This document shows, one piece after another, positions 6,148 to 6,669 of a DNA stretch of 6,669 nucleotides; position 1 is the stretch's first letter, and each line of letters begins with the position of its first letter. Origin of the DNA: Verrucomicrobiota bacterium (GTDB taxonomy: Bacteria > Verrucomicrobiota > Verrucomicrobiia > Chthoniobacterales > UBA10450); the NCBI GenBank assembly GCA_003219355.1, contig QHOQ01000205.1, positions 1 to 6,669 of the forward strand, written 5' to 3'. Below the pieces are notes generated by a model. It was not told the origin of the DNA. It ran no database searches and worked only from the letters and a program-made list of their open reading frames with translations. Position numbers and translations under genes: made by a program.

Positions 6148-6669
6148 TTGCGCGAGACGCTTTGACCGTATTCGACATCAACATTGCAATTGTCATCGGC
6201 CCGACGCCGCCGGGCACTGGCGTGATTGCACTCGCTTTTTCTGCCACTTCATCAAACGCGACATCGCCGACCAGGCGATAACCGCGTTCGCTGGCCGGTT
6301 CGTCCACGCGATTAATACCAACATCGACAACGGCCGCTCCATCGCGCACATGTTCGGTTTTCACGAAATTCGCCTGGCCTATTGCCGCGATCAAAATGTC
6401 GGCCGAGCGCGTAATCTCTGCGAGATTCCGGCTGCGCGAGTGCACGACAGTCACTGTGGCGTCTGCATCCCTGTTTTTTTGCATAAGCAAAAGTGCGAGC
6501 GGTTTGCCGACGATCATGCTGCGCCCGAGGATGATGACGTGCGCGCCGCTGATGTCGATCTTGCTTTCGATGAGCAGATGTTGCACGCCAAGCGGGGTAC
6601 ATGGAACGAGCCCGGTCGGATCTCCAAGCGCGAGTTTTGCAATATTCTCCGGATGAAAACCGTCCACAT
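6134..6669 (-). CDS. folD: Bifunctional methylenetetrahydrofolate dehydrogenase/cyclohydrolase, C-terminal part
   Basis: FolD interconverts 5,10-methylene-, methenyl- and 10-formyl-tetrahydrofolate in the cytosol using NADP, supplying one-carbon units for purine and formyl-Met-tRNA synthesis. About 178 residues are visible, roughly the last 60 percent of a typical protein of about 285-300 aa. The N-terminal substrate domain with the catalytic lysine lies beyond the right edge. The fragment opens inside the conserved DVDGFHP block; the GTG at 6665-6667 is an internal valine codon, not the start. Next come PCTPLG, the NADP-binding loop [23 protein letters not shown] and VVDVGINR. Last is the C-terminal signature [12 protein letters not shown] at about fragment residues 148-159. 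All expected blocks are intact and in frame. The stop lies 14 bp inside the end of the convergent oxidoreductase gene. Confidence 0.96.
   Translation of the reverse strand, partial: VDGFHPENIAKLALGDPTGLVPCTPLGVQHLLIESKIDISGAHVIILGRSMIVGKPLALLLMQKNRDADATVTVVHSRSRNLAEITRSADILIAAIGQANFVKTEHVRDGAAVVDVGINRVDEPASERGYRLVGDVAFDEVAEKASAITPVPGGVGPMTIAMLMSNTVKASRAINSV

Noticed and set aside
6474..6480. Run of seven T (A on the coding strand) in folD as a slippage or frameshift site
   Set aside because: The folD frame is intact across it, conserved motifs continue on both sides, and no stimulatory structure or alternative product is apparent.

Overview
This window is chromosomal housekeeping sequence. 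It holds four substantially complete protein-coding genes plus a truncated gene at each edge. Two dispersed-type short repeats suggest Verrucomicrobiota, possibly Chthoniobacterales or a related soil lineage. One is the AATCTGCG family, which reads as 'CENLRNL' in PBP2; the other is a GCGGATT heptamer that reads as 'NPQSAIRNPQ' in UvrC. I recognise both from verrucomicrobial and planctomycete-type genomes. The organism call is inference from memory, not from a search. Shine-Dalgarno sequences are weak or absent before every start.

Layout on the minus strand, read right to left: a site-2 protease with two CBS domains (4934 to 3852); a 168-bp gap carrying a structured inverted-repeat element; uvrC (3683 to 2115); a 38-bp gap; a penicillin-binding protein 2 (2075 to 153); a 111-bp gap in which I see no gene; and the first 13 codons of a small zinc-ribbon-type protein leaving the window at base 1. 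On the plus strand is a single FAD-dependent oxidoreductase of the geranylgeranyl-reductase type (5068 to 6147). It is divergent from the protease and convergent with folD, which it overlaps by 14 bp. folD lies on the minus strand and its N-terminal third is beyond the right edge. No stretch over 300 bp lacks a gene.

The genes belong to different pathways: cell-wall elongation, nucleotide excision repair, regulated membrane proteolysis, isoprenoid or polyketide-type redox chemistry, and one-carbon folate metabolism. Only uvrC and the PBP2 gene look closely coupled, with a 39-bp gap, the same frame and the same strand. I see no new multi-gene defence or biosynthetic system. The points of interest are smaller. 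The only plausible start codon of PBP2 lies in the loop of a repeat-derived hairpin. A heptanucleotide repeat is inserted in frame beside a catalytic motif of UvrC. UvrC lacks the cysteine cluster expected of the family. A MITE-like inverted-repeat element lies between the protease gene and uvrC.
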